NCBI RefSeq assembly: GCF_001422405.1
Contig: NZ_LMMV01000022.1
Coordinates: forward strand, 362,628-426,627
DNA: 64,000 nucleotides
Direction of reading: 5' to 3'
Source of the DNA: Pseudorhodoferax sp. Leaf267
Lineage (GTDB): Bacteria > Pseudomonadota > Gammaproteobacteria > Burkholderiales > Burkholderiaceae_C
The position numbers and the translations under genes are program-made. Positions 50,072 to 60,925 of this stretch are shown in pieces (the stretch's first letter is position 1; the number at the start of each line of letters is the position of its first letter). The notes beneath the pieces were generated by a model that did no database searches, was not told the DNA's origin, and saw only the letters and a list, made by a program, of their open reading frames with translations.

Positions 50072-50607
50072 GCGCGGGGCTTTCGGCTGCGGTCGGATGC
50101 GACCTCCGTGCCACGCAGCGTGGGCGCCAGGCCGTTCAGGATGCCGTTCACGTATTTGTGGCCGTCGGTGCCGCCGAATTCCTTGGCCAGCTCGATGCAT
50201 TCGTTGAGCACCACGCGCCAGGGCACGTCCAGGCAGTGGCGCATCTCGTAGATGCCGATCCACAGCACGGCGCGCTCGATCGGCGAGATGCGTTCCATCG
50301 TGCGGTCCAGCAGCGGCGCCATCAGCGCGTCGAGTTCCGCAGCCTCGGCGATGCAGCCGTGCAGCAGCGCGTCGTAGTGCACGGCGTCGGCCTTGTGGAA
50401 GCCGGACAGGTCGCGCGTGAAGGCGTCGATGGCCGTGGCCTCGTTGCCGCCCACCAGGTGCTGGTACAGCGCCTGCAGCGCGAACTCGCGGGCACGGCTG
50501 CGCGGGTTTTTGGCGGCCGCCTTGCGTGCGCCGGTTGCGGTGCGGCCGGTGCGGGTCTGGTGTTCGGGCGGGGTGGGCTGCTCGCCCTGGTCTTCGGCTT
50601 CGGTCAT
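50068..50607 (-). CDS. nusB: Transcription antitermination factor NusB
   Basis: RNA-binding all-helical protein that, with NusE, allows antitermination in rRNA operons. The 179-residue protein has a basic N-terminal extension of about 35 residues, then the NusB core ([45 protein letters not shown]). Linkage to ribH is conserved across Proteobacteria. It overlaps ribH at its 5' end. Confidence 0.96.
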   Translation of the reverse strand: MTEAEDQGEQPTPPEHQTRTGRTATGARKAAAKNPRSRAREFALQALYQHLVGGNEATAIDAFTRDLSGFHKADAVHYDALLHGCIAEAAELDALMAPLLDRTMERISPIERAVLWIGIYEMRHCLDVPWRVVLNECIELAKEFGGTDGHKYVNGILNGLAPTLRGTEVASDRSRKPRA

Positions 50608-51080
50608 TTGATGTGTTCCAGCAGCCGGGCCATCTCGACGGCGACGCGGGCCGCGTCGCGCCCCTTGTCGGTCTGGCGCGCGATGGCTTGTTCCATGTTT
50701 TCGGTGGTCAGGATCGCGTTGGCGATGGGGATGCGGTGGTCCAGCGCGATGCGGCTGACGCTGGCGCCGGATTCGTTGGCCACCAGTTCGAAGTGGTAGG
50801 TCTCGCCACGCACGATGCAGCCCAGCGCGATGAGCGCGTCGTAGCGGCGCGCGGCGGCCATGGCCTGCAGCGCGACCGGCACTTCGAGCGCGCCCGGCAC
50901 GGTGACGTGCTGGACCTGGGCGTCCGGCACGCCCAGGGCGCGCAGTTCGTCCTTGCAGGCCGTGGCCAGCGCGTCGGTGATGTCGGCGTTGAAGCGGGCC
51001 TGCACGATGCCGATGGACAGGCTGCGCCCGTCCAGCCGCGCGTCGTCGGCGGCGAGTTCGCCCTGGTTGGCGTGTTTCAT
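50604..51080 (-). CDS. ribH: 6,7-dimethyl-8-ribityllumazine synthase
   Basis: Makes the lumazine precursor of riboflavin. The 158-residue protein has the family segments [19 protein letters not shown] and [18 protein letters not shown] with the catalytic His. The ATG overlaps the ribBX stop and the 3' end overlaps nusB, so the rib and nusB genes look translationally coupled. Confidence 0.97.
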   Translation of the reverse strand: MKHANQGELAADDARLDGRSLSIGIVQARFNADITDALATACKDELRALGVPDAQVQHVTVPGALEVPVALQAMAAARRYDALIALGCIVRGETYHFELVANESGASVSRIALDHRIPIANAILTTENMEQAIARQTDKGRDAARVAVEMARLLEHIK

Positions 51081-52213
51081 GTCGTTCCTTCGGCCGTGGG
51101 CGTGAGGTAGCCCGTGCTTTCCAATCCGTAGCCGACCATGCTGGGCATGCGGCGCGGGTTGCTCATGAGGCGCATCTTGTGGACGCCGCAGTCGCGCAGG
51201 ATCTGGGCGCCGATGCCGTAGGTGCGCAGGTCCATGCGACCGCGCTCGGGCGCCTGGGCCGCGCGGGCCGTGCCCTCGAACTGGGCCAGCAGCTCGCCCG
51301 CGCTCTCGCCGCAGTTGAGCAGCACGACCACGCCCCGGCCTTCGGACGCGATGTGGCGCAGGCTGGCCGGCAGGCTCCAGGAATGCATGGTGCGGTCGCA
51401 TTCCAGCAAGTCCAGCACCGACAAGGGCTCGTGCACGCGCACGGCGATGTCGTCCTCGGGCTGCCAGCTCCCTTTGACGAGCGCCAGGTGCACGCTGGCG
51501 CTGGGCTTGTCCTTGTAGGCGTGGGCCGTGAACGGGCCGAACGCGGTCTGCAACTCGCGGCTGCCCACGCGCTCGACCAGCGACTCGTGGCGGCTGCGGT
51601 GCTCGATGAGGTCGGCGATGGTGCCGATCTTCAGGCCATGCGCGGCGGCGAACAGTTGCAGGTCGGGCAGGCGCGCCATGGTGCCGTCTTCGTTCATGAC
51701 CTCGCAGATCACGGACGCCGGGCTGCAGCCGGCCATGGTGGCCAGGTCGCAGCCGGCCTCGGTATGGCCGGCGCGCATCAGCACGCCGCCGTCCACGGCC
51801 TGCAGCGGGAAGATGTGGCCGGGTTGCACCAGGTCTTCGGCACGCGCGTTCGCGGCGACGGCGGCCTGCACGGTGCGCGCGCGGTCGGCGGCCGAGATGC
51901 CGGTGGTCACGCCCTCGGCGGCCTCGATAGACACCGTGAAGGCGGTCGAATGCTTGGCGCCGTTGCGCGCGACCATGGGCGGCAGGCGCAGGCGCTCGCA
52001 CAGCTCGCGCGACAGGGTCAGGCAGATCAGGCCGCGCGCATGGCGGGCCATGAAGTTGATGGCCTCGGGCGTCACATGGTCGGCCGCGAGGACCAGGTCG
52101 CCCTCGTTCTCACGGTCTTCCTCGTCGACGAGGATCACCATGCGGCCGGCGCGCATGTCGGCGACGATGTCCTCGACCGGCGAGATCGGGACGGGTTGGA
52201 GCGGAGCGTTCAT
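51077..52213 (-). CDS. 3,4-dihydroxy-2-butanone 4-phosphate synthase fused to degenerate GTP cyclohydrolase II domain (RibBX type)
   Basis: The N-terminal part (residues 1-205) is a complete Rib[27 protein letters not shown] and [13 protein letters not shown] carry its metal and substrate residues. The C-terminal part (about 210-378) has the RibA fold but lacks the three zinc-binding cysteines: where RibA has an HSECLTGD...CDCG motif this protein reads [13 protein letters not shown]. Such RibBX proteins occur in Proteobacteria that have a separate RibA, so GTP cyclohydrolase II activity is not expected here. The start and stop overlap ribE and ribH. Confidence 0.9.
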   Translation of the reverse strand: MNAPLQPVPISPVEDIVADMRAGRMVILVDEEDRENEGDLVLAADHVTPEAINFMARHARGLICLTLSRELCERLRLPPMVARNGAKHSTAFTVSIEAAEGVTTGISAADRARTVQAAVAANARAEDLVQPGHIFPLQAVDGGVLMRAGHTEAGCDLATMAGCSPASVICEVMNEDGTMARLPDLQLFAAAHGLKIGTIADLIEHRSRHESLVERVGSRELQTAFGPFTAHAYKDKPSASVHLALVKGSWQPEDDIAVRVHEPLSVLDLLECDRTMHSWSLPASLRHIASEGRGVVVLLNCGESAGELLAQFEGTARAAQAPERGRMDLRTYGIGAQILRDCGVHKMRLMSNPRRMPSMVGYGLESTGYLTPTAEGTT

Positions 52214-52854
52214 GCAGTGGGTAGGGTGGTGGCCTGGGGTGCCAGGCGCAGCATGCGCTCGACATAGCGCGCGATGGTGTCGATTTCCAGGTTCACGGCC
52301 GAGCCGGGGCGCAGCAGGCCCAGTGTCGTGTGTTCCACCGTGTGCGGGATCAGGTTGATGCGGATCTCGCAGCCGTCCGTGCGGTCGACGACCTCGTTGA
52401 CCGTGAGGCTCACGCCCTGCACCGTGACCGAGCCCTTGTAGGCCAGGTAGCGCGCCAGCTCGGCAGGCGCCAGGATGTCGAGCGCCCAGCTTTCGCCGAC
52501 CTGTTCGAAGCGCGCCACGTGGCCCACGCCGTCGACATGGCCCGACACGATGTGACCGCCCAGGCGGTCATGCGCGCGCAGGGCTTTTTCGAGGTTGACG
52601 CTGCCCGTGGCGTCCAGCCCGTCGGTGCGGGCCAGCGATTCGGCCGAGACATCGACGGTGAATTGCAGGGTGGAAGGCGTCAGCGAGGTGACGGTCATGC
52701 AGGCCCCATTGAGCGCGATGCTGTCGCCCAGGCCCACATCGTCGAGGTAACCGGCGGGCACCTCGATGCTGAGGCGCTTGCCATAGGCCAAGGAGCTGCC
52801 GAGGTCGTGGACGGCGGCGATGCGCCCCACTGCGGTGATGATTCCCGTGAACAT
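52210..52854 (-). CDS. ribE: Riboflavin synthase alpha subunit
   Basis: Forms riboflavin from two lumazine molecules. The 214-residue protein begins [10 protein letters not shown] and contains two lumazine-binding repeats, the second around [21 protein letters not shown] and GVSLTVNEV are the paired active-site segments. The ATG at 52854 is fixed by the invariant N-terminus. It sits 55 bp after ribD, and its stop overlaps the next ATG. Named ribC in E. coli. Confidence 0.96.
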   Translation of the reverse strand: MFTGIITAVGRIAAVHDLGSSLAYGKRLSIEVPAGYLDDVGLGDSIALNGACMTVTSLTPSTLQFTVDVSAESLARTDGLDATGSVNLEKALRAHDRLGGHIVSGHVDGVGHVARFEQVGESWALDILAPAELARYLAYKGSVTVQGVSLTVNEVVDRTDGCEIRINLIPHTVEHTTLGLLRPGSAVNLEIDTIARYVERMLRLAPQATTLPTA

Positions 52855-52909
52855 AGCCGCGCATTTTCGCAGGCTTTGTGTTCGCGGCCGGTCGCTGTGG
52901 CTTCTGGCC

Positions 52910-54052
52910 TCAGAACCGGTCGCGGCCGGGGATGCGGGCAAGTATGCGCAGGTCCGGGCCGACCGGCTCCACGGCCCGGTATTCGATGGCCTGCGCGTCG
53001 GCCAGGTCGGCGAGCGGCCCCAGCCGGGCCATGCCCATGCCGGCGCCGATCAGCTTGGGCGCCAGGTAGACCAGCAGTTCATCGACCAGCCCCTCGCGCA
53101 GCAGCGAGCCGTTGAGCTGGGTGCCGGCCTCCACGTGCAGCTCGTTGACCTCGCGCGTGGCCAGGTCGGCCAGCATGTCGGCCAGGTCGACCTTGGCGGC
53201 CGTTCCGGGCGTGCGCCCGGGCAGGCGAACCACGGTGGCGCCGCGCGCGCGCAATGCGTCGGCCTTGGCCGCGTCGTCGCTGGCGGTGTAGACCAGCAGC
53301 TGGCGTTGCGGGCCGAACAGGCGCGCCGTCAGCGGCAGTTGCAGGCGGCTGTCGACCAGCGCCAGGTGCGGCTGGCGCGTAGTGGGCGCCAGCCGAACGT
53401 CCAGCAAGGGGTCGTCCTGCAGCACGGTGCCGATGCCGGTCAGGACGGCGCAGGCGCGCGCGCGCCAGGCGTGGCCGTCCGTACGCGCGGGCGCGTCGGT
53501 GATCCACTGGCTGCGGCCGTCGTCCAGTGCCGTCCGCCCGTCGAGCGAGGCGGCGATCTTCATGCGCACCCAGGGCGTCCTGCGCAGCATGCGGCTGAAG
53601 AATCCGATGTTCAGCTCGCGCGCGGCCGGCGCACCGGCGCCGATGTCGACCACGACACCGGCCGCGGCCAGGCGCGCGAAGCCCTGGCCCGCCACCTGCG
53701 GGTTCGGGTCGGTGCAGGCGGCCACGACGCGGGCGATGCCGGCCTGCGCCAGCGCCTCGCAGCATGGGCCGGTGCGGCCATGGTGGGCGCAGGGTTCCAG
53801 CGTGACCCAGGCCGTCGCACCGGCGACGCTGAGCCCCTGCGCCTGCGCGTCGCGCAAGGCCATCACCTCGGCATGCGGGCCGCCGGCCTGCTGGGTGAAG
53901 CCGCGGCCCAGCACGTGGCCGTCCGCGTTGGCGATCACGCAGCCCACACGTGGATTGGGGTTGGACAACGTCAGCGCGCGTTCGGCGAGTGCGAGCGCCT
54001 CTGACATGAAGTCCGCAGGCGGGGGGGAGGGTGCAGCAGGAGAGGATGTCAC
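52910..54052 (-). CDS. ribD: Bifunctional riboflavin deaminase/reductase
   Basis: Catalyses the deamination and reduction steps after GTP cyclohydrolase II. The N-terminal deaminase domain has the zinc motif GGPHAEVMAL and LEPCAHHGRTGPCCEAL; the C-terminal reductase domain has MKIAASLDGRTALDDGRSQWIT. The GTG at 54052 gives a family-like length of 380 residues; the ATG at 54007 would remove 15 residues before the conserved helix. No FMN riboswitch-like sequence is visible upstream, where only 78 bp separate it from the pilin operon. Confidence 0.93.
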   Translation of the reverse strand: MTSSPAAPSPPPADFMSEALALAERALTLSNPNPRVGCVIANADGHVLGRGFTQQAGGPHAEVMALRDAQAQGLSVAGATAWVTLEPCAHHGRTGPCCEALAQAGIARVVAACTDPNPQVAGQGFARLAAAGVVVDIGAGAPAARELNIGFFSRMLRRTPWVRMKIAASLDGRTALDDGRSQWITDAPARTDGHAWRARACAVLTGIGTVLQDDPLLDVRLAPTTRQPHLALVDSRLQLPLTARLFGPQRQLLVYTASDDAAKADALRARGATVVRLPGRTPGTAAKVDLADMLADLATREVNELHVEAGTQLNGSLLREGLVDELLVYLAPKLIGAGMGMARLGPLADLADAQAIEYRAVEPVGPDLRILARIPGRDRF

Positions 54053-54130
54053 GGTGAGCGGAGCGCCAGACGCGGCGCGTGATCATGACACGGGGACGCA
54101 GCGCAGCCGGGGCGGCCTGTGCGGGCTGGC

Positions 54131-54547
54131 TCAGCGCGGCCAGCACTCCTGCACGGACAGCCGTGCATGGCGCACGCTTCGCTGCCCGGCCGGGGCCATC
54201 ACCAAGGTGCCGCATCCGTCGGCCGCCTGCGCGGCAGTGGGCGTGGCGAACAAGGTGTAGGTCTGGCCGTTTGCGCTGCTGGCGCTCAAGGTGTAGCGGT
54301 CACCCGGCAGCGCAACAGACTGCACGCGCGTGTTGGCCGTCGGGTAGGCCCCCGTGGCCGTTGCGACGCTCTCCATCCAGCGGGCTGCCTGCGCCAGCGC
54401 CACGCGGGCATGGGCGCGGTGGCTCCGGCGGATGTAGTCGTCGTAGACCGGGATGGCGGTGGCTGCGACCAGCGAGGCCGTGGTGGCCGTGACCAGGCAT
54501 CCGACCAGCGAATAGCCCCGTTGCGCAGTTGTGGCGCGGTGGCGCAT
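54131..54547 (-). CDS. Type IV pilin-like protein (PilE-like) lacking Glu5
   Basis: The 138-residue protein has a short basic leader, a prepilin-type cleavage Gly (Gly11) followed by YSLVGCLVTATTASLV, a hydrophobic helix and IPVYDDYIRRSHR, which matches PilE-type minor pilins. The C-terminal part has two cysteines (GCG and QEC) as in the pilin disulfide loop. Position +5 of the mature protein, almost always Glu in PilE proteins, is Gly, and +1 is Tyr rather than Phe. It is the last gene of the minor-pilin operon, 19 bp after pilY1. Confidence 0.8.
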   Translation of the reverse strand: MRHRATTAQRGYSLVGCLVTATTASLVAATAIPVYDDYIRRSHRAHARVALAQAARWMESVATATGAYPTANTRVQSVALPGDRYTLSASSANGQTYTLFATPTAAQAADGCGTLVMAPAGQRSVRHARLSVQECWPR

Positions 54548-54566
54548 GGGCTGCCTGTCGTGACGG

Positions 54567-56510
54567 TTAGGGGCGTTCGCGCCAGCCAGCGCGCGCACCG
54601 ACGGTCTTGCTGTTGCGCAGAACCATGGCCGGGCTCGCCGGGTGGCGCAGCTGTGTCTGCTCGGGCCTGCGAAAGAGCAGCGCCGGGCCCGGCGCGGTGC
54701 TCACCATGCCGATGGCCGACGCGTCAACGCCGGCATCTGCCACTGCGAATGCGGGCTGGGCCGCAGGCTGGCCGGTCAGCAGATTCAGCACCGAGAGATA
54801 CGCGGTGCCGGCGTTCCAGGGCACGGCCGGGCTCGCGGCAGCCCAAGGGGTGGGCACCACGGTGTGCACCAGGATCTTCTGGCCCTCGAAGCTGCGTGGA
54901 TGCAGCAGCACACGCTGGCCTGCGAGCGGCATGTCGATCCACCAGCCGCGGTGCCGGTCAGTTCCTGTATAGGAGACGGCTACGCGGCTGGCGCCGTAGT
55001 AGGCCGTGCCGTCGACCGTGGACTGGTGCGTGTAGCGCTGTTGCACGAGGGTCGCCGGGCGCGCTGCGGTGCCCACCAGGGGCTGCCCGTCGGTGATCTG
55101 GACCGCCCCGGCCCGCACGGCCAGGGCACTGTCGTCGTGCAGGCCGTAGATGGACTGCACGTTCCGGCTGGGCCCGTCGCTGCGCTGCAGGTTGCGCCCC
55201 GTGCCGACCGCCAGCATGACGCCGCCTTGCGGGTGCGGCATCCAGTAGGGCGCTGTGGTCATGGGCTGGCGCCTGCCTTCGGCATCGCGGGCGATGAAGA
55301 AGGGCTGGCCGTCGAAGGCGACACGCCAGGCGGCGCCGCCCTCGCCGTCGTTCCTGCCGCTGAGGTCGAATTTCCAGAGGTGGCCTTGCAGGTCGCCCGC
55401 GTAGGCGAGGTCAACCATGCCGTCGCCATTGACGTCGATCAGACGGGGCGCCGACAGGCCGTTGTCGCCAGCCACCGCGCAGGACGGCGCGGCCGCGCAG
55501 GGCGAGAGCCTGTGCAACTCACGCGCGCCGTCCAGGTACTGGATGAGCAGTACCGGCCGACCGCTGGCGCTGAAGTAGCCGTTGCCCATGACCGCGGCCC
55601 AGCGGCGGTTGTTCAGTTGCACGACTTGGCGGCTGCGGTTGGGGTCGGCCTCGTCGACCACGGGTGGGGCGAAGATCTGGCCCAGATCGGGGTCGGCGCT
55701 GTCCGTCAGGTCCACGAGCACGGTGCTCGCGGCATTGGCTGCGGTGAACCGTTCAGGATCGCTGATGTCGAGCAGATAAAAGCCATTGCCGCCTGCCCCC
55801 AGTGCGCCGACGAGCACGGTCTTTTTGGCGCCGTGCTCGCCGACGGGTGCATCGCCAGCGAACACCGGGCCGTCCACGGTGGGCCGGTCGGCGGCTGCCG
55901 CTGCCGTCAGCGCTGCCAGCCGTGGCAGCACGCCCCTGGGCACGTATGCGATCTTTTCTCTGCCGTCGTCGGCATCGAAGCCATGCAGCATCCCGTCGTT
56001 GGCGCCCACGAAGACCATGGCCTTGCGCGCGCTGCCGCGTCGGCCGACGAACCAGACGTTGGCATTGACGATGGCGCCGAGCCGCGATGCGCGCGGCCGA
56101 AAGCCATGCGCGCCTTCCGCGCGGCGGTCGCCACGCAGGTAGGCCAGCCCCTGCGCATCGAGCCCTTGCATGGACAGGGTCTCGCGCAAGCCGGGCGGCA
56201 GGTCGGCCCATTGCAACGCGGTGCCGACCTGCCCTGCATCGGCTGTCAGCACCAGGCGGTCTGCGATCTCGGCTTCGCTGCGCGTGTCGAGCATGCGCGC
56301 TGCACTCCATAGCGCTGTGTCGTCATCGGCTGCGCGCTGGGCCACCACGTCGCCGGCCCGGGTCTGTGGATCGTGGCGTGCGACGAAGACGCGCGGGTGG
56401 CCCAGCAGGCTGGAGCTCTCCGCGGCGATGGCAACGCTCAGCGGCTCGGCACCCGCCGAGGAGCAGGCGACGAGCAGCGCCAGCGCGTGGAGGAAGCGTG
56501 GCGCCGTCAT
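54567..56510 (-). CDS. Short PilY1-like pilus tip protein
   Basis: The 647-residue protein has a signal peptide (cleavage about residue 21) and the PilY1 C-terminal beta-propeller, including GANDGMLHGFD, the WKFDL and GNGYF repeats and a calcium-loop motif DVNGDGMVDLAYAGD near residue 360. Typical PilY1 proteins exceed 1000 residues and have an N-terminal von Willebrand-like region, which is missing here. PilY1 promotes pilus extension and surface sensing. It overlaps pilX by an ATGA junction. Confidence 0.88.
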   Translation of the reverse strand: MTAPRFLHALALLVACSSAGAEPLSVAIAAESSSLLGHPRVFVARHDPQTRAGDVVAQRAADDDTALWSAARMLDTRSEAEIADRLVLTADAGQVGTALQWADLPPGLRETLSMQGLDAQGLAYLRGDRRAEGAHGFRPRASRLGAIVNANVWFVGRRGSARKAMVFVGANDGMLHGFDADDGREKIAYVPRGVLPRLAALTAAAAADRPTVDGPVFAGDAPVGEHGAKKTVLVGALGAGGNGFYLLDISDPERFTAANAASTVLVDLTDSADPDLGQIFAPPVVDEADPNRSRQVVQLNNRRWAAVMGNGYFSASGRPVLLIQYLDGARELHRLSPCAAAPSCAVAGDNGLSAPRLIDVNGDGMVDLAYAGDLQGHLWKFDLSGRNDGEGGAAWRVAFDGQPFFIARDAEGRRQPMTTAPYWMPHPQGGVMLAVGTGRNLQRSDGPSRNVQSIYGLHDDSALAVRAGAVQITDGQPLVGTAARPATLVQQRYTHQSTVDGTAYYGASRVAVSYTGTDRHRGWWIDMPLAGQRVLLHPRSFEGQKILVHTVVPTPWAAASPAVPWNAGTAYLSVLNLLTGQPAAQPAFAVADAGVDASAIGMVSTAPGPALLFRRPEQTQLRHPASPAMVLRNSKTVGARAGWRERP

Positions 56511-57226
56511 TGCATCTGCTCGCTCGGGTAGGGAACGAACACGCTTTTGACGACGGCGCGCGTGCCCGGCTTGAGCCCGAGCGCCACGGCCGTGATGCGG
56601 TAGACAAAGGGGCGGACGGGGTCGGGCTGCAGGTGGCCGCGGGCCTTCAGGCTGTCCGGCCCGATGTCATAGAGGAAAGCCTCGATCCAATACCACGCGC
56701 GTGCAGGCGTCGGCGCAAGCAGCGGGTTGCCCGTAACGGCGCTGGCGGCGAGGCCGCTGCGCGTGAACTGACCGTAGTGCGCACCGACGGCCTGCATGGT
56801 GTCCAGTGCGTCTTCGATGTGTTCCAGCGCCTGCAGGCTGGCGGGGAAGCAGATGCCGTCGCGGCAGGGGATGGCAGCGCCCACCTGCACCAGTGCGCGG
56901 GCCTCCTCGAACTCGTCGATGCTGCTGGGGAAATACGGCGCGCCTGGCAGTGCCTCGCCCCCGCGCATCCGGCAGCCGATCGCGCCAGGCGCCAGCGGCT
57001 GGCAGGGGCTGCCGTCTGGCAGCACGCCGAGGATGTCGATCTCGGCGTCGCGCACCAGCGCCTCTGCCGCAGCCTGGGCGCGCAATTGGTCGCTCTGGTG
57101 GCCGACCAGCATCTCGTGCAGCAGGCCAGAACGCGTGTTCGCGGCGACGGCCAGGACGCACAGCACGAGCACGACCATGACCGTCAGCAAGGCGACACCG
57201 CGTTGAAGCTTTCGCATCGGGCGCAT
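56507..57226 (-). CDS. PilX-like minor pilin assembly protein
   Basis: A 239-residue protein with an N-terminal prepilin leader ending in QRG (Gly10), then VALLTVMVVLVLCVLAVAANTRSG as an anchor helix (written here only as a type). Mature position +5 is Thr, not Glu, which is normal for PilX/GspK-type tip subunits. The cysteines in the periplasmic part may form disulfides. The ATG at 57226 and the ATG at 57217 are both possible. It follows pilW by seven bases and overlaps pilY1. Confidence 0.82.
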   Translation of the reverse strand: MRPMRKLQRGVALLTVMVVLVLCVLAVAANTRSGLLHEMLVGHQSDQLRAQAAAEALVRDAEIDILGVLPDGSPCQPLAPGAIGCRMRGGEALPGAPYFPSSIDEFEEARALVQVGAAIPCRDGICFPASLQALEHIEDALDTMQAVGAHYGQFTRSGLAASAVTGNPLLAPTPARAWYWIEAFLYDIGPDSLKARGHLQPDPVRPFVYRITAVALGLKPGTRAVVKSVFVPYPSEQMQ

Positions 57227-57233
57227 GGCGAAT

Positions 57234-58001
57234 TCAGAGCGGAAGGTTGCGCAGGGTGAAGGTGGCCTGCGCGACGCGGCGCAGGCGGCCATCGGCCGGG
57301 ATCGTGCCGCCGTGGCAGTCGAGCAGGTTGGCAGCCGGGGTTGGCTGCAGGCTGCGCTCGCTGGCGATCTGCAGGCACACCTGGACGGCGCGGACGTCGG
57401 CCCAGCCCGTGCCCACGCTGGCGGCATCCACGAAACGGAAGCGCGGCCCCGATGTGGAGTCGGTCCGCAAGCCGTAGCGCACCTGGAAGTCCTCTACACG
57501 GTCCGCGATGGCCTGGCTGCCCGTCCCGCGGTGGGCGCCCAGGCAGCGCAGCACACCGGCGGCGACGCTGAAGCGACTGTCCACCCTAATCCCGGATTGT
57601 TCCGCGTCCGGGCGGTTGCCCAGGCAGTCCCGCGTGTCGGCTCCGTCCTGATGGCTCACGAGCAGGACGTCGGCCGCATGACCTCGGCCGTCTTCGCCGT
57701 ACACGGCATGGCCGCTGCCGGCATGGCCGTCGAAGGCGCTGCTGAAGCTGACAGCTGTGCCGTTCAGCGCCGGCTGCAGTTCGACCGCGCCGGCCTGACG
57801 CAGCTGCTGGCCGATGGTCTGCATCGCGACATCGATCTTCTGCTGCAGGCGAAATGCCTCACTCTGAACGACCGTGCTGGCCTGCATGAAGGCCAGCGTG
57901 CCCAAGGCGGTCAAGGTGACCATGAGCCCGATCAGCAGGCCCGTGAGCAACTCGACGAGCATGGCGCCACGCTGGCGCCGGCGCGATTCACGGTTGCACA
58001 T
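57234..58001 (-). CDS. PilW-like minor pilin
   Basis: A 255-residue pilin-like protein. The leader ends RQRG and the mature N-terminus AMLVELLTGLLIGLMV carries Glu at +5 (Glu17). The rest resembles PilW of the type IV pilus priming complex, with GQQLRQAGAVELQPAL in the conserved helix region. The ATG at 58001 overlaps the pilV stop by 14 bases. Works with PilV, PilX and PilY1 at the pilus tip. Confidence 0.86.
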   Translation of the reverse strand: MCNRESRRRQRGAMLVELLTGLLIGLMVTLTALGTLAFMQASTVVQSEAFRLQQKIDVAMQTIGQQLRQAGAVELQPALNGTAVSFSSAFDGHAGSGHAVYGEDGRGHAADVLLVSHQDGADTRDCLGNRPDAEQSGIRVDSRFSVAAGVLRCLGAHRGTGSQAIADRVEDFQVRYGLRTDSTSGPRFRFVDAASVGTGWADVRAVQVCLQIASERSLQPTPAANLLDCHGGTIPADGRLRRVAQATFTLRNLPL

Positions 58002-58533
58002 AGACGACGTGGCAATGCTGGCCTTCGGGGCAGTCCACGCCATGCGTGGCGGCCGTGACCGCAAACGGCGCGGTTTCCGCGTCTGTCGCCCTGCCATGGC
58101 CGCTGTGCAGCGACCAGGACACGGCAATGCCGATCTGACGCGGGTCGTCGCTGGAGCGGAACACCGAGGCATCGCCGGCCGGCAGCGCGCGCGCCAGCGC
58201 GGCACGCCAGGCGCCGAGGTCTGATTGCGCCAGCTCGCTTCCCGAGCAGCCGCTGGTGCAGTCCCGCACGGTCGGCATTTCGCCCCAGGCCAAGCGATAG
58301 CCACCGCTGGCCGCAGTGGCGTGGTTGAAGAGCATGCGATTGGACAGGTCGCCAATCAGCAAGATGGCGTTGGCCCGCGCGTTGGCATCGCGCCCGTCGA
58401 CGAGCAGCCTCGCCTGCGTCCACGCAAGGCCGGCCACACCCAGGGCCAGCACGACGATGGCGACCAGAGATTCGATCAAGGACAGGCCGGTTTGGAGATA
58501 CTGCCCACGCAAGGGGCGCCGGGATGTCAGCAT
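57988..58533 (-). CDS. Type IV pilus modification protein PilV-like
   Basis: A 181-residue minor pilin with leader ending QTG (Gly16) and mature start LSLIESLVAIVVLALG, with Glu at +5. The remainder has the Cys-containing C-terminus common to PilV proteins. The ATG at 58533 overlaps the fimT stop by seven bases. Part of the fimT-pilV-pilW-pilX-pilY1-pilE operon. Confidence 0.86.
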   Translation of the reverse strand: MLTSRRPLRGQYLQTGLSLIESLVAIVVLALGVAGLAWTQARLLVDGRDANARANAILLIGDLSNRMLFNHATAASGGYRLAWGEMPTVRDCTSGCSGSELAQSDLGAWRAALARALPAGDASVFRSSDDPRQIGIAVSWSLHSGHGRATDAETAPFAVTAATHGVDCPEGQHCHVVYVQP

Positions 58534-59096
58534 GTCGTGGTTCCTTCGAGGGTGCGAACCCTGCCGGTGCGGTTCATGCACAGAGTTGTGGCGTGGGGCG
58601 TGTCGGCCACACCCGTGCCGTCGTCGGCCGGCAGTCCGACGATGAATTTGTGGGCCACCAGCACGGGGTAGCCCGAACGTGCGAACTGCAGCAGCGGCCC
58701 GCCACCCGGGTGCGCCAGGCGTACGCCTTGAGGCAATCCAAAGGTTTGCAGGATGTCGGCGGGATCGATGACCGAGGTCTTGGTGATGTGCTGGCCGGCA
58801 ACCACGTGCCAACCGCAATGCCAGGCATCGCCGTGTGGCAGTGCAGTGGTGCAGTCCGTGCGGCGCACCAACGTGACCGTGGCGTTGCGGCGCAGTGCTT
58901 CCCAACGCGCCCACTGCAAAGCAGCGAGCAATTCCGTGCGTGTCGCTGCGATGCGCTGGCGTTCCAGCGCGGAGCGTAGAGGAATGGCCGCCAGGGAAGC
59001 GAGGATGCCGAGGATGGCGATGCAGACCAGCGCCTCGACGAGGCTGAACCCGAGCACCGTGCGCAGGTGCGGGGTAGGGGCTGATGGCGGATGCAT
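58527..59096 (-). CDS. GspH/FimT-family minor pilin
   Basis: A 189-residue minor pilin. The leader ends at Gly16, the mature protein begins FSLVEALVCIAILGILASLA with Glu21 as +5, and the domain ends in a Cys near the C-terminus with CMNRTGRVR typical of GspH/FimT. It is the first gene of the pilin operon; a TTGTGA-N17-TAGACA pair in the 111-bp gap upstream on the minus strand could be its promoter. Confidence 0.87.
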   Translation of the reverse strand: MHPPSAPTPHLRTVLGFSLVEALVCIAILGILASLAAIPLRSALERQRIAATRTELLAALQWARWEALRRNATVTLVRRTDCTTALPHGDAWHCGWHVVAGQHITKTSVIDPADILQTFGLPQGVRLAHPGGGPLLQFARSGYPVLVAHKFIVGLPADDGTGVADTPHATTLCMNRTGRVRTLEGTTTC

Positions 59097-59207
59097 GGAT
59101 TGCCTGGCAGATCAGAATCTGCGGGGCAGTCTATGGACTCACTTGTCTACATCCTGCATAACAAGTTCACAACAAAACTTACCTGCATGCAATAAATAAA
59201 GCTTCGA

Positions 59208-59657
59208 CTACTTTTTCACTTCGTCGACCAGTGTCTTGAATTCGTCGATGTCGGCGAAACTGCGGTAAACGCTCGCAAAGCGCACATACGCGACCTTGTC
59301 GAGCTTCTTCAGCTCACGCATGACAAGCTCGCCAATGCGATTGGATGGCACCTCGCGCACGCCGAGGTTCAGCAGCTTTTCCTCTACGCGGTCGATGGCA
59401 GCATCCATCTGCTCGGTGCTGACCGGCCGCTTGCGCAGCGCGAGCGCGAACGACGAGCGCAGCTTGGCGGTACTGAAGTCTGTGCGCCGGCCGTCTTTCT
59501 TGACGACTGCAGGGAAGCTGACTTCGGGCCGTTCGTAGGTCGTGAAGCGCTTGTCGCAGCCGCCGCATTGCCGGCGACGACGGATGAAGTCCCCGTCCTC
59601 GGCGATGCGGGTCTCCACCACCTGGGTTTCCGCATGGCCGCAGAAGGGGCACTTCAT
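59208..59657 (-). CDS. nrdR: Transcriptional repressor NrdR
   Basis: Zinc- and nucleotide-dependent repressor of ribonucleotide reductase genes. The zinc ribbon has Cys3, Cys6, Cys31 and Cys34; an ATP-cone domain follows ([16 protein letters not shown]). The 149-residue length matches the family. It lies 23 bp after glyA, an order conserved in Betaproteobacteria. Confidence 0.97.
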   Translation of the reverse strand: MKCPFCGHAETQVVETRIAEDGDFIRRRRQCGGCDKRFTTYERPEVSFPAVVKKDGRRTDFSTAKLRSSFALALRKRPVSTEQMDAAIDRVEEKLLNLGVREVPSNRIGELVMRELKKLDKVAYVRFASVYRSFADIDEFKTLVDEVKK

Positions 59658-59680
59658 GGCAGGCGCTCGTCCTCGCGTGC

Positions 59681-60925
<1,245 letters not shown>

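Noticed and set aside
54053-54130. FMN riboswitch expected upstream of ribD
   Set aside because: The gap to the pilin gene is only 78 bp and contains no sequence like the conserved RFN element.
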